The position numbers and the translations under genes were made by a program. From Cytobacillus oceanisediminis (GTDB lineage: Bacteria; Bacillota; Bacilli; Bacillales; Cytobacillaceae), in assembly GCF_022811925.1 (NCBI RefSeq), contig NZ_CP065511.1, positions 434,001 to 498,000 of the forward strand: DNA of 64,000 nt, given 5' to 3'. Shown here one piece after another: positions 16,504-26,176 of the stretch. The notes under the pieces are model-generated. The model saw nothing but the letters and a program-made list of their open reading frames with translations, did not search any database and was not told the DNA's origin. Position 1 is the first letter of the stretch, and the number at the start of each line of letters is the position of its first letter.

Positions 16504-17436
16504 ATGACTGGATACATAATAAAACGCCTTATCGCAATGGTCGTCACACTTTGGTTCATTATCACTCTGACTTTTTTCTTAATGCATTCCATACCGGGGT
16601 CGCCTTTTAACGAAGAAAGAAATACAAGTGAAGCGGTCCAGCGAAATCTGGAGAAATTCTATCATTTGGATGAACCGCTCTATGTCCAATATGGGATGTA
16701 CTTGAAGTCCGTTGTGACATTTGACTTCGGGCCATCTATTAAAAAATCTTCCCAGACGGTTAATGAAATGCTCGGACGGGGCTTTCCGGTGTCTTTTGAA
16801 CTGGGAATCGTCACATTGATCGTGGCGGTTTTTTCGGGAATTGCCCTCGGAATCATAGCTGCCCTCCGGCACAATGGCTTTATTGATTATCTAGCGATGA
16901 CCATTGCTGTTCTGGGAATATCCGTCCCAAACTTTGTGCTTGCCACACTGTTAATTCAGCAGCTTGCTGTCAACCTGGCAATCCTGCCGGTGGCTACCTG
17001 GTCAAGTCCGAAGCATATGATTCTGCCGACTCTGGCGCTTGCGACCGGGCCCATGGCGATTATTGCCCGTCTGACGCGTTCAAGCATGCTGGAAGTGCTG
17101 ACGCAGGATTACATAAAAACAGCCAAAGCAAAAGGCCTATCACCAGTGAAAATAGTGTTTAAGCATGCGCTGAGGAATGCCCTTCTGCCTGTCGTAACTG
17201 TATTGGGGTCCCTGGCAGCAAGCATTTTGACAGGCACGTTTGTCATTGAAAAAATCTTTGCCATTCCTGGAATGGGAAAGTATTTCGTAGAAAGCATCAA
17301 TACACGTGATTATCCCGTCATAATGGGAACCACCGTTTTTTACAGTTCAATATTGATTATTATGCTGTTCCTTGTGGACATTGCATACGGAATTTTAGAC
17401 CCGAGAATTAAGCTTCACAAAAAGGAGGCGAGCTAA
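16504..17436 (+). CDS. dppB: Peptide ABC transporter permease DppB
   Basis: This is a 310-residue permease of the OppB/DppB class with six membrane helices. The first helix is MTGYIIKRLIAMVVTLWFIITLTFFLMHSIPGSPF, followed by the family ectodomain. The coupling loop LTRSSMLEVLTQDYIKTAKAKGLS (about 180-203) is the EAA-type contact with the ATPases. The start is just past dppA, and the stop overlaps the dppC start by one base. With DppC it forms the channel for di- and tripeptides from the cell wall. Confidence 0.93.
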   Translation: MTGYIIKRLIAMVVTLWFIITLTFFLMHSIPGSPFNEERNTSEAVQRNLEKFYHLDEPLYVQYGMYLKSVVTFDFGPSIKKSSQTVNEMLGRGFPVSFELGIVTLIVAVFSGIALGIIAALRHNGFIDYLAMTIAVLGISVPNFVLATLLIQQLAVNLAILPVATWSSPKHMILPTLALATGPMAIIARLTRSSMLEVLTQDYIKTAKAKGLSPVKIVFKHALRNALLPVVTVLGSLAASILTGTFVIEKIFAIPGMGKYFVESINTRDYPVIMGTTVFYSSILIIMLFLVDIAYGILDPRIKLHKKEAS

Positions 17437-18392
17437 TGGAACTGCGCAAACAGCATGATAACCGCAACCTTGCACCCGATATTCCGGATGATTGGTTTGT
17501 GCCTAAGGCCAAGGACCAGGCAGCAGCGGAAGCAGTTGTAAGGCCAAGCCTTTCCTATTGGCAGGATGCATGGCGCCGGCTTTTGAAAAATAAGCTGGCA
17601 ATGGCAGGGCTATTCTTTCTTATTGCTTTAGCCTTTATGGCCATTTTTGGCCCGATGATTTCCCCGCATAATGTATCTGAGCAATCATTGGCCAATCAAA
17701 ATCTCCCGCCATCTTCAAAATACTGGTTCGGAACAGATGAATTAGGCCGTGATGTTTTTGCACGAACATGGTACGGAGCAAGGATTTCCTTATTCGTTGG
17801 AATTGTGGCAGCCATGATTGATTTTGCAATCGGAGTCATTTACGGCGGTATTGCCGGTTATAAAGGCGGCAGAACAGATAATGCCATGATGAGGGTAGTG
17901 GAAATTCTTTATGGACTTCCTTACTTGCTAGTTGTTATTTTAATCAGTGTCGTAATGGGACCTGGTTTGTTCACCATTATTTTCGCCCTTTCTGTGACGG
18001 GCTGGGTCGGGATGGCCCGGATTGTCCGCGGGCAGGTTCTGCAGATCAAGAACTATGAATTTGTACTGGCATCAAAGACTTTTGGGACAAAAACTACGAG
18101 GATAATTAAGAAAAACCTGCTGCCGAATACGATGGGCCCTATCATTGTACAGATGACTCTTACAGTGCCATCGGCCATCTTTGCAGAGGCGTTCCTGAGC
18201 TTTCTGGGATTAGGCATTCAGCCTCCTTTTGCCAGCTGGGGCTCCATGGCTAATGATGGGTTGTCTACGATTCTATCAGGTCACTGGTGGCGCCTGTTCT
18301 TCCCTGCCTTTTTCATCTCCCTGACCATGTTTTCGTTTAATGTGCTTGGAGACGGATTGCAGGATGCCCTCGATCCGAAGTTAAGGAGGTAG
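17436..18392 (+). CDS. dppC: Peptide ABC transporter permease DppC
   Basis: This is a 318-residue OppC/DppC-class permease. The OppC N-terminal segment (SYWQDAWRRLLKNKLAMAGLFFLI, about 40-63) is followed by YWFGTDELGRDVFARTWYGARISL, the classic DppC signature, and the EAA loop VLASKTFGTKTTRIIKKNLLPN (about 207-228). It pairs with DppB. The hydrophilic 40-residue N-terminus is a little longer than the core domain needs. Confidence 0.93.
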   Translation: MELRKQHDNRNLAPDIPDDWFVPKAKDQAAAEAVVRPSLSYWQDAWRRLLKNKLAMAGLFFLIALAFMAIFGPMISPHNVSEQSLANQNLPPSSKYWFGTDELGRDVFARTWYGARISLFVGIVAAMIDFAIGVIYGGIAGYKGGRTDNAMMRVVEILYGLPYLLVVILISVVMGPGLFTIIFALSVTGWVGMARIVRGQVLQIKNYEFVLASKTFGTKTTRIIKKNLLPNTMGPIIVQMTLTVPSAIFAEAFLSFLGLGIQPPFASWGSMANDGLSTILSGHWWRLFFPAFFISLTMFSFNVLGDGLQDALDPKLRR

Positions 18393-18396
18393 CAGC

Positions 18397-19395
18397 ATGG
18401 AGAAAGTACTTGAAGTAAAAGACCTGCATGTCACATTTACCACTTATGGCGGAGAAGTCCAGGCCGTAAGGGGGGTATCATTTGATCTCTTCAAAGGGGA
18501 AACCCTGGCGATTGTCGGTGAATCAGGCTGCGGGAAAAGCGTGACTTCCCAGAGCATCATGCGGCTGATTCCATCCCCTCCCGGAAGAATAGCAGATGGC
18601 GCTGTCCTCTTTAAAGGGAAGGATCTGACAAAACTAAAAGAGTCTGAAATGCGGGATATCCGCGGCGCAGACATTTCAATGATCTTTCAGGATCCAATGA
18701 CGGCTTTGAACCCCACGATTACCATTGGGGAGCAAATTATAGAAGGAATTATGCAGCATGAAACCATTTCCCGGCAGGATGCCCGTAAAAAGGCCCTGGA
18801 AATGCTTAATTTAGTGGGGATACCAAATCCCTCCGAAAGATTGAAGCATTACCCGCACCAATTCAGCGGAGGAATGAGGCAGCGGATTGTGATTGCCATG
18901 GCCCTTGTCTGTGAGCCGGAAGTGCTGATTGCCGATGAACCCACTACAGCACTTGATGTAACGATTCAAGCGCAAATATTGGATTTGTTTAAAGATATCC
19001 AGAAGAAAACGGGGGTATCCATTATCATCATTACCCATGACCTGGGGGTTGTCGCTCAAGTAGCGGACCGCATTGCCGTGATGTATGCAGGAAAAATAGT
19101 GGAAGCCGGTGAAAGAAGGGAAATCTTCTATAAACCACAGCATCCCTATACGAAAGGCCTGCTGAATTCAGTTCCGCGTCTTGACCTGGATGGAGCCGAT
19201 CTTGTTCCCATCGGCGGATCGCCACCGGATTTATTCGCTCCGCCGGCTGGCTGCCCATTTGCTGCCCGCTGCGGCTTCGCAATGGAAGTATGTGACCGGG
19301 TTTATCCATATAAAACTCATTTAAGCCGGGATCATCATGTTGATTGCTGGCTCCAGGATGAGCGGGCACAGAAAATGCTTGCAGGTGTAAAATAG
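18397..19395 (+). CDS. dppD: Peptide ABC transporter ATPase DppD
   Basis: This is a 332-residue ATPase of the DppD/OppD type. Walker A is GESGCGKS (about 41-48), signature FSGGMRQR, Walker [13 protein letters not shown]. The C-terminal oligopeptide-transporter extension has the four-Cys cluster typical of iron-sulfur or zinc-bearing Opp/Dpp ATPases ([14 protein letters not shown], later HHVDC). It is expected to pair with the second ATPase YkfD/DppF farther down the same operon. AAGGAGG precedes its ATG. Confidence 0.93.
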   Translation: MEKVLEVKDLHVTFTTYGGEVQAVRGVSFDLFKGETLAIVGESGCGKSVTSQSIMRLIPSPPGRIADGAVLFKGKDLTKLKESEMRDIRGADISMIFQDPMTALNPTITIGEQIIEGIMQHETISRQDARKKALEMLNLVGIPNPSERLKHYPHQFSGGMRQRIVIAMALVCEPEVLIADEPTTALDVTIQAQILDLFKDIQKKTGVSIIIITHDLGVVAQVADRIAVMYAGKIVEAGERREIFYKPQHPYTKGLLNSVPRLDLDGADLVPIGGSPPDLFAPPAGCPFAARCGFAMEVCDRVYPYKTHLSRDHHVDCWLQDERAQKMLAGVK

Positions 19396-19441
19396 GTTTT
19401 TCCTTTCGCAGTGCCAGCCTGGTACGGTGAAAGTTATGATT

Positions 19442-19470
19442 CTATCAGCTGTCAAACAGGCTTCTGATAG
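19442..19470 (+). other. Intercistronic hairpin between dppD and dppE
   Basis: CTATCAG and CTGATAG pair, with inner AGC/GCT-type pairing, and no T tract follows. The 109-base gap holds nothing else clear. Such hairpins commonly stabilise the mRNA end or set higher expression of the binding protein. Confidence 0.45.
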
Positions 19471-19503
19471 ATAAAGAAATATATTTTAAGAGGGGGAAAA
19501 AGA

Positions 19504-21132
19504 ATGAAAAAGTTTTTATCGCTGCTGCTGGCAGGTGTATTGCTATTTGTTATGGCAGCCTGTACGGCAAACGAAAATGCCGGCAAAGAAACAGACAACA
19601 AGGATGATGGCAAGAAAGAAGAAGAAAGTGCTGAAAAAGTGCTTTATTTGAACAATGGCCAGGAGCCGACTTCGTTTGACCCTCCAATCGGCTTTGACTC
19701 TGTTTCCTGGAGTGCACTGAACAACTTAATGGAAGGTTTGACCCGTCTGGGACAAAATCATGAGCCGGAAGCAGCAATTGCCGAAAAGTGGGACTTATCA
19801 GAAGATGGAAAGACGTATACATTCCATATCCGTGAAGATGCAAAATGGTCAAATGGCGAACCTGTAACAGCAGGCGATTTTGAATTTGCCTGGAAGCGTC
19901 TTTTAAATCCTGATACAGGTTCATCAGCAGCTTTCCTTGGCTACTTCATTGAAGGCGGAGAAGCTTATAACAACGGAGAAGGATCAGCTGATGATGTAAA
20001 AGTGAAAGCAGTTGATGACAAAACATTTGAAGTCACTTTAGTTAGTCCGCAAGCTTATTTCTTAAGTGTTATCACAAACCCTGCGTTCTTCCCGATCAAC
20101 GAAAAAGTAGCTACAGAAAACCCTCAGTGGTTTGCTGAAGCAGAATCTTTTGTGGGCAATGGTCCTTTCAACCTGACAGAGTGGGAACATGACAGCCACT
20201 TTGTAATGGAGAAAAACGATCAGTACTGGGATGCTGAAAATGTAAAACTGGATAAAATTAATTGGGCGATCATTGATGATACCAATACAGAATACCAAAT
20301 GTACCAAACAGGAGAGCTTGATGTATCTGCTGTTCCATCTGAGCTGAGCGAACAGCTATTAGGTGAAGCAAAGGTTGAAGACCAGGCTGGCGATTATTTT
20401 TACCGTTTTAACGTAAATATGGAGCCCTTCCAGAACGAAAACATCCGTAAAGCTTTCGCAATGGCAGTGGACCAGAAGCAAATCGTTGACTTTGTAACCA
20501 AGAATGGAGAAAAGCCTGCATACGGTTTTGTAGCCTACGGATTTGCTGATCCGTCAGGAAAAGATTTCCGTGAAACGGCAGGAGATCTTGTTCAAACAAA
20601 TGTTGAAGAAGCTAAGGCACTTCTGAAAAAAGGAATGGAAGAGGAAGGCTATGAAACTCTTCCTGAAGTCACATTGACTTATAGCACAAGTGATTCTCAC
20701 AAAAAGATCGCAGAAGCACTTCAGCAAATGTTCAAAGAAAACCTTGGCGTTGAAGTAAAGCTTGCCAACATGGAATGGAATGTATTCGCTGAAGAACAAA
20801 AAGCGCTTAAATTCCAATTATCACGCAGCTCATTCCTTGCTGACTATGCTGACCCAATCAACTTCCTTGAAAACTTCCAGACAGGACATTCCATGAACCG
20901 CACTGGCTGGAGCAATGAGAAGTACGATCAGCTGATCAAAGATGCTAAGAATGAAGCAGACGAAGCAAAGCGCTTTGAACTGATGTATGAAGCGGAAAAA
21001 ATCTTATTCGAAGAAATGCCGATTATCCCTATCCATTTCTACAACCAGGTTTATCTCTATAATGATGCTGTTTCAGGAATCGTCCGCCATCCGGTTGGAT
21101 ACCTGGAGCTTAAATGGGCAGATAAGAAGTAA
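19504..21132 (+). CDS. dppE: Peptide-binding lipoprotein DppE
   Basis: This is a 542-residue SBP_bac_5 family lipoprotein. The signal MKKFLSLLLAGVLLFVMAAC ends at lipobox Cys20, followed by an acidic Lys/Glu linker. Domain signs include LYLNNGQEPTSFDPPIG and YTFHIREDAKWSNGEPVTAGDFEFAWKRLLNP, typical of the OppA/DppE group. It binds peptides, in B. subtilis including murein tripeptide, outside the membrane and feeds DppBC. A terminator follows, so some transcripts probably end here, before ykfA. Confidence 0.93.
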   Translation: MKKFLSLLLAGVLLFVMAACTANENAGKETDNKDDGKKEEESAEKVLYLNNGQEPTSFDPPIGFDSVSWSALNNLMEGLTRLGQNHEPEAAIAEKWDLSEDGKTYTFHIREDAKWSNGEPVTAGDFEFAWKRLLNPDTGSSAAFLGYFIEGGEAYNNGEGSADDVKVKAVDDKTFEVTLVSPQAYFLSVITNPAFFPINEKVATENPQWFAEAESFVGNGPFNLTEWEHDSHFVMEKNDQYWDAENVKLDKINWAIIDDTNTEYQMYQTGELDVSAVPSELSEQLLGEAKVEDQAGDYFYRFNVNMEPFQNENIRKAFAMAVDQKQIVDFVTKNGEKPAYGFVAYGFADPSGKDFRETAGDLVQTNVEEAKALLKKGMEEEGYETLPEVTLTYSTSDSHKKIAEALQQMFKENLGVEVKLANMEWNVFAEEQKALKFQLSRSSFLADYADPINFLENFQTGHSMNRTGWSNEKYDQLIKDAKNEADEAKRFELMYEAEKILFEEMPIIPIHFYNQVYLYNDAVSGIVRHPVGYLELKWADKK

Positions 21133-21165
21133 TACTTCTTTGGCTTTGATGTGAAAGTGACAGGA

Positions 21166-21196
21166 AAAGGGGTGTTCGTGTGAACATCCCTTTTTT
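21166..21196 (+). terminator. Terminator after dppE
   Basis: AAAGGGGTGTTC and GAACATCCCTTT pair around GTGT, followed by TTTTTT. Read-through or a new promoter would be needed for ykfA. Confidence 0.8.
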
Positions 21197-21248
21197 AAAA
21201 GTAAAAAGTGTGAAGAGCGAAATTCTCTGCTTGCGCTTTTCGAGATTA

Positions 21249-21277
21249 TTTCCCGAAAAATAATGCATTTTCCCGAA
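21249..21277 (+). repeat. Direct repeat TTTCCCGAA, 20-bp spacing, before ykfA
   Basis: Exact copies lie at 21249-21257 and 21269-21277, two helical turns apart. A TATAAT lies further down at 21339-21344 without a clear -35. The pattern is operator-like. Each copy is also a poor CodY match (10 or 11 of 15). Confidence 0.35.
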
Positions 21278-21372
21278 TTTTAGCTTATATCCTCGACAAT
21301 TATTTCATTTCCCAAACAATGCTTTTGCTGCAGGAGCATATAATGCTAATAAAACTAAAAGGATGTGACAGC

Positions 21373-22293
21373 ATGGCAATCAAACCTCAGCGCCTGAAAA
21401 AAGGTGATGCGATTGGAATTATAGCACCGGCAAGCCCACCCAATCAGGAAAACCTGAAACGATCCCTGTCTTTTTTGGATGAGCTTGGTGTAAAGGTAAA
21501 GATGGGCGAGCATGTGACAGATCAATATGGTTACCTGGCCGGGAAGGATGAAGACCGTCTGGCTGATTTACATAACATGTTTTCGGATAAGGAAGTCAAA
21601 GCCATCATTTGTGCAGGCGGCGGCTATGGAACCGGGAGAATTGCGTCCCAAATTGACTACAGTCTGATTAAAGAAAACCCGAAAATTTTCTGGGGATACA
21701 GTGATATAACATTCCTGCACACCGCCATCCGCCAGCAGACAGGATTGGTCACCTTCCATGGGCCCATGCTCGCCTCTGATATTGGCAAAGAGGATGCGGA
21801 TCCGCTATCCAAGCAATATTTTAACCAGCTATTTGAGCCAGTAACGCTTGACTATCCAGAAGGAATTTCAGAACTGGAGACGATGGTGAACGGGAGGGCC
21901 GCGGGTATCTTAACGGGCGGAAATCTGTCTCTTATGGCCAGTACAATCGGAACACCATTTGAAATTGATACAAAAGATAAACTCGTGCTTATTGAAGACA
22001 TCAACGAAGAGCCCCGTGCGGTCGACCGCATGCTAAACCAGCTGCATATGGCCGGGAAGCTTGCGGATGCGGCCGGCTTTATCATTGGGGACTTTAATAA
22101 TTGCGTTCCGGAAAGAGAACTTTCCCTGGAGCTGGATGAAGTGCTGGATACGTATATCAAAAGGGTGAATAAGCCTGCTGTAAAAGGCTTTCATATCGGC
22201 CATTGCTCTCCGCATATTTCTGTGCCATTAGGTGTAAGGGCAGAATTGGATGCAGCCGGTAAAAAGCTGACAATCGAAAGCGGAGTTAAGTAA
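21373..22293 (+). CDS. ykfA: LD-carboxypeptidase YkfA (S66 family)
   Basis: This is a 306-residue serine peptidase of family S66, which cleaves the L,D bond of murein tetrapeptides to release D-Ala. The nucleophile elbow is FWGYSDIT with Ser110. The Glu and His of the triad fit LIEDINEEPRAVDRML and GFHIGHCSPH. There is no signal peptide, so it works in the cytoplasm. The start is the ATG 8 bases after AAAAGGATG; an in-frame ATG 54 bases earlier has no ribosome site. It is the first gene of the ykf part of the operon. Confidence 0.9.
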   Translation: MAIKPQRLKKGDAIGIIAPASPPNQENLKRSLSFLDELGVKVKMGEHVTDQYGYLAGKDEDRLADLHNMFSDKEVKAIICAGGGYGTGRIASQIDYSLIKENPKIFWGYSDITFLHTAIRQQTGLVTFHGPMLASDIGKEDADPLSKQYFNQLFEPVTLDYPEGISELETMVNGRAAGILTGGNLSLMASTIGTPFEIDTKDKLVLIEDINEEPRAVDRMLNQLHMAGKLADAAGFIIGDFNNCVPERELSLELDEVLDTYIKRVNKPAVKGFHIGHCSPHISVPLGVRAELDAAGKKLTIESGVK

Positions 22294-22306
22294 AAGGGTG
22301 GTATAG

Positions 22307-23413
22307 ATGAAAATAAACACGATCGAAACATTTAGAGCTGCGGTACCACTGAAAAAACCATTTAAAACAGCTTTGAGAACAGTTGAGACAGCTGAAACGC
22401 TTGTTGTAAAAGTTACATGCGATAACGGGATAGCCGGGTGGGGAGAAGCACCTCCCACTGTGGTGATCACTGGAGACAGCCTGTCAAGCATAGAGTCAGC
22501 CATTCATCATGTATTAAAGCCAATGCTGATTAATAAGAGTCTTCTAAACTATGAGGAAATTTTCCAGGGAATTCAGTCAGCTTTAATAGGAAATTCAAGT
22601 GCAAAGGCAGCAGTGGATATGGCATTGTATGATTGTCTTGCACAGCAATGCAAACTGCCCCTTTACCAATTTTTAGGCGGACATAAAAATGAGGTGGAAA
22701 CGGATTATACGGTAAGTGTCAATGGCCCGGAGGAAATGGGGGAAGATGCTGTTTCCTATGTTCAGCAAGGCTTTAATGTCCTTAAGGTGAAGGTCGGCAA
22801 GGATGAAATTTTAACAGATATTGAGAGAATTAGAGAAATCCGCACACGAGTCGGATCTAAGATTAAAATCCGGCTGGATGCCAATCAGGGCTGGAAATCA
22901 AAGGATGCTATCTATGCCATCCGAAAAATGGAAGCTTTGGACTTGAATATTGAGCTTGTCGAACAGCCTGTGAAGGCTTGGGATATAGAGGGCCTTAAGC
23001 AGGTTACCGATGCGGTTGATACACCGATTATGGCTGACGAAAGTGTCTTTACCCCGAAGCAGGCATTTGAAGTCATTAAAACGCGAAGTGCTGATTTAAT
23101 CAATATTAAGCTGATGAAATCAGGCGGCATTTATCAGGCTCAGATCATCAATCAGCTCGCTGAAGTCTGCGGGATGGAGTGCATGGTGGGCAGCATGATT
23201 GAAACCAAGATCGGCATTACGGCCGCAGCCCATTTTGCAGCAAGCAAAAAGAATATAACCCGTTTTGATTTTGACGCCCCATTGATGATGGCAAAAGAAA
23301 TTGTGGAAGGCGGAATCCATTATTCCGGCCGCAGAATCACCCTGCCGTCCGAACATGGCCTTGGCATCAGGAATGTATCGTTAATAGTGAACAAGGAGGA
23401 ACTGACTTCCTGA
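22307..23413 (+). CDS. ykfB: L-Ala-D/L-Glu epimerase YkfB
   Basis: This is a 368-residue member of the enolase superfamily, muconate-lactonising subgroup. It epimerises the Glu in L-Ala-D-Glu from murein so that ordinary peptidases can finish. The acid-base lysines lie in LKVKVG (about 162-167) and NIKLMKSGG. Metal ligands lie in RLDANQGW, ELVEQP and MADES. These motifs and the place beside ykfC match B. subtilis ykfB. AAGGGTGG precedes the ATG. Confidence 0.93.
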   Translation: MKINTIETFRAAVPLKKPFKTALRTVETAETLVVKVTCDNGIAGWGEAPPTVVITGDSLSSIESAIHHVLKPMLINKSLLNYEEIFQGIQSALIGNSSAKAAVDMALYDCLAQQCKLPLYQFLGGHKNEVETDYTVSVNGPEEMGEDAVSYVQQGFNVLKVKVGKDEILTDIERIREIRTRVGSKIKIRLDANQGWKSKDAIYAIRKMEALDLNIELVEQPVKAWDIEGLKQVTDAVDTPIMADESVFTPKQAFEVIKTRSADLINIKLMKSGGIYQAQIINQLAEVCGMECMVGSMIETKIGITAAAHFAASKKNITRFDFDAPLMMAKEIVEGGIHYSGRRITLPSEHGLGIRNVSLIVNKEELTS

Positions 23414-23446
23414 TAAAGTATGGATAATAAAAAGGAGGAGTTCGTT

Positions 23447-24376
23447 TTGGCAATTCAGCAAAAATGGCTGGTTTCGGTTCCTGCTGCGACCTTGTGGACA
23501 GCAAGCGATTCATCGAGAGAAATAGACCTTGAAGCCATCACCAATCCAGTTAATCTGGATTCCTGGCTTGAAAAGCTCACATATAAGCCCCGGCTGGAAC
23601 TTTGCGACGGGAATCTTGTTCAATCACAAGTTCTGTACGGAGAAGAAGTGATTGTGTTGGAGGAGAAGGATGGGTGGGTTCATGTTGTTGTCCCGAGTCA
23701 GCCTTCTTCAAAAGACGAAAGAGGATACCCTGGCTGGGTGCCGAAAGCCCAGCTGACTAAAAATGAAGATTGGAAGCTTGATAGAAGAAAGGCTGCGGTC
23801 ATTCAGAAGAAAAAGGCAACTCTCTATTCTAATGATAGAGAGCCTGAAATTGTTCTAAGTTATCAAACCATACTCCCAGTGTTAAAAGAAGAAGCTGAGT
23901 GGATCCAGGTGCAGACACCTGAGGGAGCAGGATATCTAAAACCTGAAGATGTGCAGGTGTATGAATCAATCGAGGCTATACGGAAAGGCAGCGGAAAAGA
24001 CATTAGCGATGCGGGGGAACAATTTATAGGCCTGCCATATCTATGGGGCGGCATGAGCAGCTTTGGATATGACTGCTCAGGCTTCAGCTATTCTATGTGC
24101 AAAGCAAATGGATTTATCATCCCCCGTGATGCCCATGATCAGGCGGAAGCAGGGAATCCGGTTGAACTTGACGCCATTGAACCCGGCGACTTATTATTTT
24201 TTGCTTATGAAGAAGGAAAAGGCAAACTCCATCATGTAGGCATTTATTATGGTGATGGAAAGCTGCTTCATTCTCCTAATACCGGTAAAACCATCGAAAT
24301 TATCGACTTGAAAGATACCATCTATGAAAAGGAATTATGTGCAGCTAGACGTTACTGGCAAGAGACGGGGGAATAA
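23447..24376 (+). CDS. ykfC: Gamma-D-glutamyl-L-diamino acid endopeptidase YkfC (NlpC/P60)
   Basis: The product is about 309 residues. Two SH3-like domains (about 1-180) precede an NlpC/P60 cysteine peptidase with the catalytic Cys in YDCSGFSYS and His in LHHVGIYYG, plus a third polar residue in LLHSPNT. It splits L-Ala-gamma-D-Glu from the diamino acid. It has no signal peptide, as in the B. subtilis enzyme. I choose TTG at 23447, which follows AAGGAGG by 8 bases. An ATG 27 bases upstream is possible, but then the strong ribosome site would be inside the gene. Confidence 0.9.
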   Translation: MAIQQKWLVSVPAATLWTASDSSREIDLEAITNPVNLDSWLEKLTYKPRLELCDGNLVQSQVLYGEEVIVLEEKDGWVHVVVPSQPSSKDERGYPGWVPKAQLTKNEDWKLDRRKAAVIQKKKATLYSNDREPEIVLSYQTILPVLKEEAEWIQVQTPEGAGYLKPEDVQVYESIEAIRKGSGKDISDAGEQFIGLPYLWGGMSSFGYDCSGFSYSMCKANGFIIPRDAHDQAEAGNPVELDAIEPGDLLFFAYEEGKGKLHHVGIYYGDGKLLHSPNTGKTIEIIDLKDTIYEKELCAARRYWQETGE

Positions 24377-24378
24377 AT

Positions 24379-25389
24379 ATGTCAAAAGAAGCACTGTTAA
24401 AGGTCAATCATTTGAAAAAGCATTTTTCAATGGGGAAAGGACAGACTCTGAAGGCCGTTGATGATGTCTCCTTTCATATCAAACAAGGAGAAACCTTCGG
24501 GATTGTCGGCGAATCCGGCTGCGGAAAGTCAACCGCAGGGCGTACGATTATTGGTTTATATAACCGTACAGAAGGCGAAGTCCTTTATGACGGAAAAAAT
24601 GTCCATACCATGACTGGAAAAGAAAGATTTGCTTTTCACAGGAAGATGCAGATGATCTTTCAGGATCCATATGCTTCGTTGAATCCGCGGTCAACTGTCC
24701 AGGAGATTATTTCGGAGCCCATGGAAGTGCATGGGTTATATCCGAACAAAAAGGAACGGCTTGAGCGGGTCTATCAGCTTTTAGAGGATGTTGGTCTTAA
24801 CCGCGATCATGCCAACCGCTATCCGCATGAATTCAGCGGCGGACAAAGGCAAAGAATTGGGATTGCCCGTGCTTTAGCGCTCGATCCAGAATTCATTATT
24901 GCTGATGAGCCGATCTCCGCACTGGATGTATCGGTACAAGCCCAGGTAGTCAACCTGCTTAAGGGGCTCCAAAAGAAAAAAGGCCTGACCTACTTATTTA
25001 TTGCCCATGATCTCTCGATGGTTAAACATATCAGCGACAGAATTGGCGTTATGTATTTGGGGAATTTAGTGGAATTAACCACAAGCGAAAACTTATATAA
25101 GAATCCGCTTCACCCTTATACACAGGCCTTGCTGTCTGCGATTCCCATCCCTGACCCTGATGTCGAGGATCACCGGGAAAGAATCATTTTGGAAGGGGAA
25201 CTCCCGAGTCCAATGAATCCGCCAAGCGGCTGTGTATTCCGGACGCGCTGTCCATATGCGATGGAGGCTTGTGCTTCCATGAAGCCTGAGTGGCAGGAGA
25301 TTGAGAAGGATCACTTTGTGGCCTGCCATTTATATAATGAAAAGGTAACGGGCGACCATAACCGGCCGCAAGTAGCCGCTGCGAAATAA
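24379..25389 (+). CDS. ykfD: Peptide ABC transporter ATPase YkfD (DppF/OppF type)
   Basis: This is a 336-residue second ATPase of the peptide importer. Walker A is GESGCGKST (about 43-51), Q-loop MIFQDPYASLNPR, signature FSGGQRQR, Walker B FIIADEPISALD. The C-terminal Cys cluster is CVFRTRCPYAMEAC with a later CHLY. It is placed after ykfC rather than beside dppD, as in B. subtilis. DppD plus YkfD would make the heterodimer. Confidence 0.93.
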   Translation: MSKEALLKVNHLKKHFSMGKGQTLKAVDDVSFHIKQGETFGIVGESGCGKSTAGRTIIGLYNRTEGEVLYDGKNVHTMTGKERFAFHRKMQMIFQDPYASLNPRSTVQEIISEPMEVHGLYPNKKERLERVYQLLEDVGLNRDHANRYPHEFSGGQRQRIGIARALALDPEFIIADEPISALDVSVQAQVVNLLKGLQKKKGLTYLFIAHDLSMVKHISDRIGVMYLGNLVELTTSENLYKNPLHPYTQALLSAIPIPDPDVEDHRERIILEGELPSPMNPPSGCVFRTRCPYAMEACASMKPEWQEIEKDHFVACHLYNEKVTGDHNRPQVAAAK

Positions 25390-25390
25390 A

Positions 25391-26176
25391 ATGAACTTTA
25401 ATACTCTCAAAGCAGAAATTCTTGATTTGGCCAGCTGCTGTGAAGGACGTGTGGCCGTATACATCCATACAGAGGATGGTGTAATCGAAACAAATGCCGA
25501 TGACGGTTTTTCTTCCGCAAGCTTAATTAAGGTTCCTATTTTACTCGCAGGGCTTTCACAGGCGGAGAAAGGGCTGCTTCAGCTTGATGAAGCAGCGGAA
25601 GTGAAGGATGCTGCCCGGGTTGGCGGAGCCGGGGTATTGCAGGCTATGTCCAAGAGTCTGAAGATGAAGTTCATAGACTTAATGACGCTCATGATCATTG
25701 TATCTGATAATACAGCGACTAATCTCATCATTGAGAGGCTGGGAATAGAGAAAATCAATCAGCTAATCAAAGGTTTGGGGTATAATTGCACAGAATTAAA
25801 CAGGAAGATGATGGACTTTGAGGCATTGAAAAACGGCATGGACAACACCACGACTGCCAGGGATATGGTGTATGGCATAAAGGCGTTGGCAGAGCAGTCG
25901 CTTTTATCCGGGAAATATACACAAAAAGCACTGGATATATTGGAAAAACAGCAGTATAAAAACAAACTTGCAAACACAATGGATACGGAAAAAGTCAAGG
26001 TTGCCAGCAAAACAGGTGAACTTCCCGGAATAGAGCATGATTGCGCCATATTTACCCATAAAGGAAACACAGTTTACGCTGCTGTACTTGTGGACCAGCT
26101 TCAAAGTCAGGCAGCCGGCGGAGAAGTACTGTCCGCAATCGGCAGTCGCATTAATCAATATATAACTAATAAATAA
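25391..26176 (+). CDS. Cytoplasmic class A beta-lactamase-like serine hydrolase
   Basis: This 261-residue protein belongs to the class A beta-lactamase/D,D-peptidase fold. It has SLIK (Ser44-Lys47), SDN (105-107) and KTG (207-209), with spacings close to class A enzymes. Two things are odd. There is no signal peptide. In the omega region the ELN at 135-137 is preceded by Cys133 where class A enzymes have Glu166, so deacylation of a beta-lactam is doubtful. The start is 2 bases past ykfD, and a strong terminator ends the operon here. I infer a role in muropeptide processing inside the cell rather than drug resistance. Confidence 0.75.
   Translation: MNFNTLKAEILDLASCCEGRVAVYIHTEDGVIETNADDGFSSASLIKVPILLAGLSQAEKGLLQLDEAAEVKDAARVGGAGVLQAMSKSLKMKFIDLMTLMIIVSDNTATNLIIERLGIEKINQLIKGLGYNCTELNRKMMDFEALKNGMDNTTTARDMVYGIKALAEQSLLSGKYTQKALDILEKQQYKNKLANTMDTEKVKVASKTGELPGIEHDCAIFTHKGNTVYAAVLVDQLQSQAAGGEVLSAIGSRINQYITNK

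Noticed and set aside
21247..21280. Two CodY boxes before ykfA
   Set aside because: Only 10 and 11 of 15 positions match. Kept as a direct repeat instead.
25391..26176. A beta-lactam resistance gene
   Set aside because: No signal peptide, no clear Glu166, and membership in a muropeptide operon argue against it.
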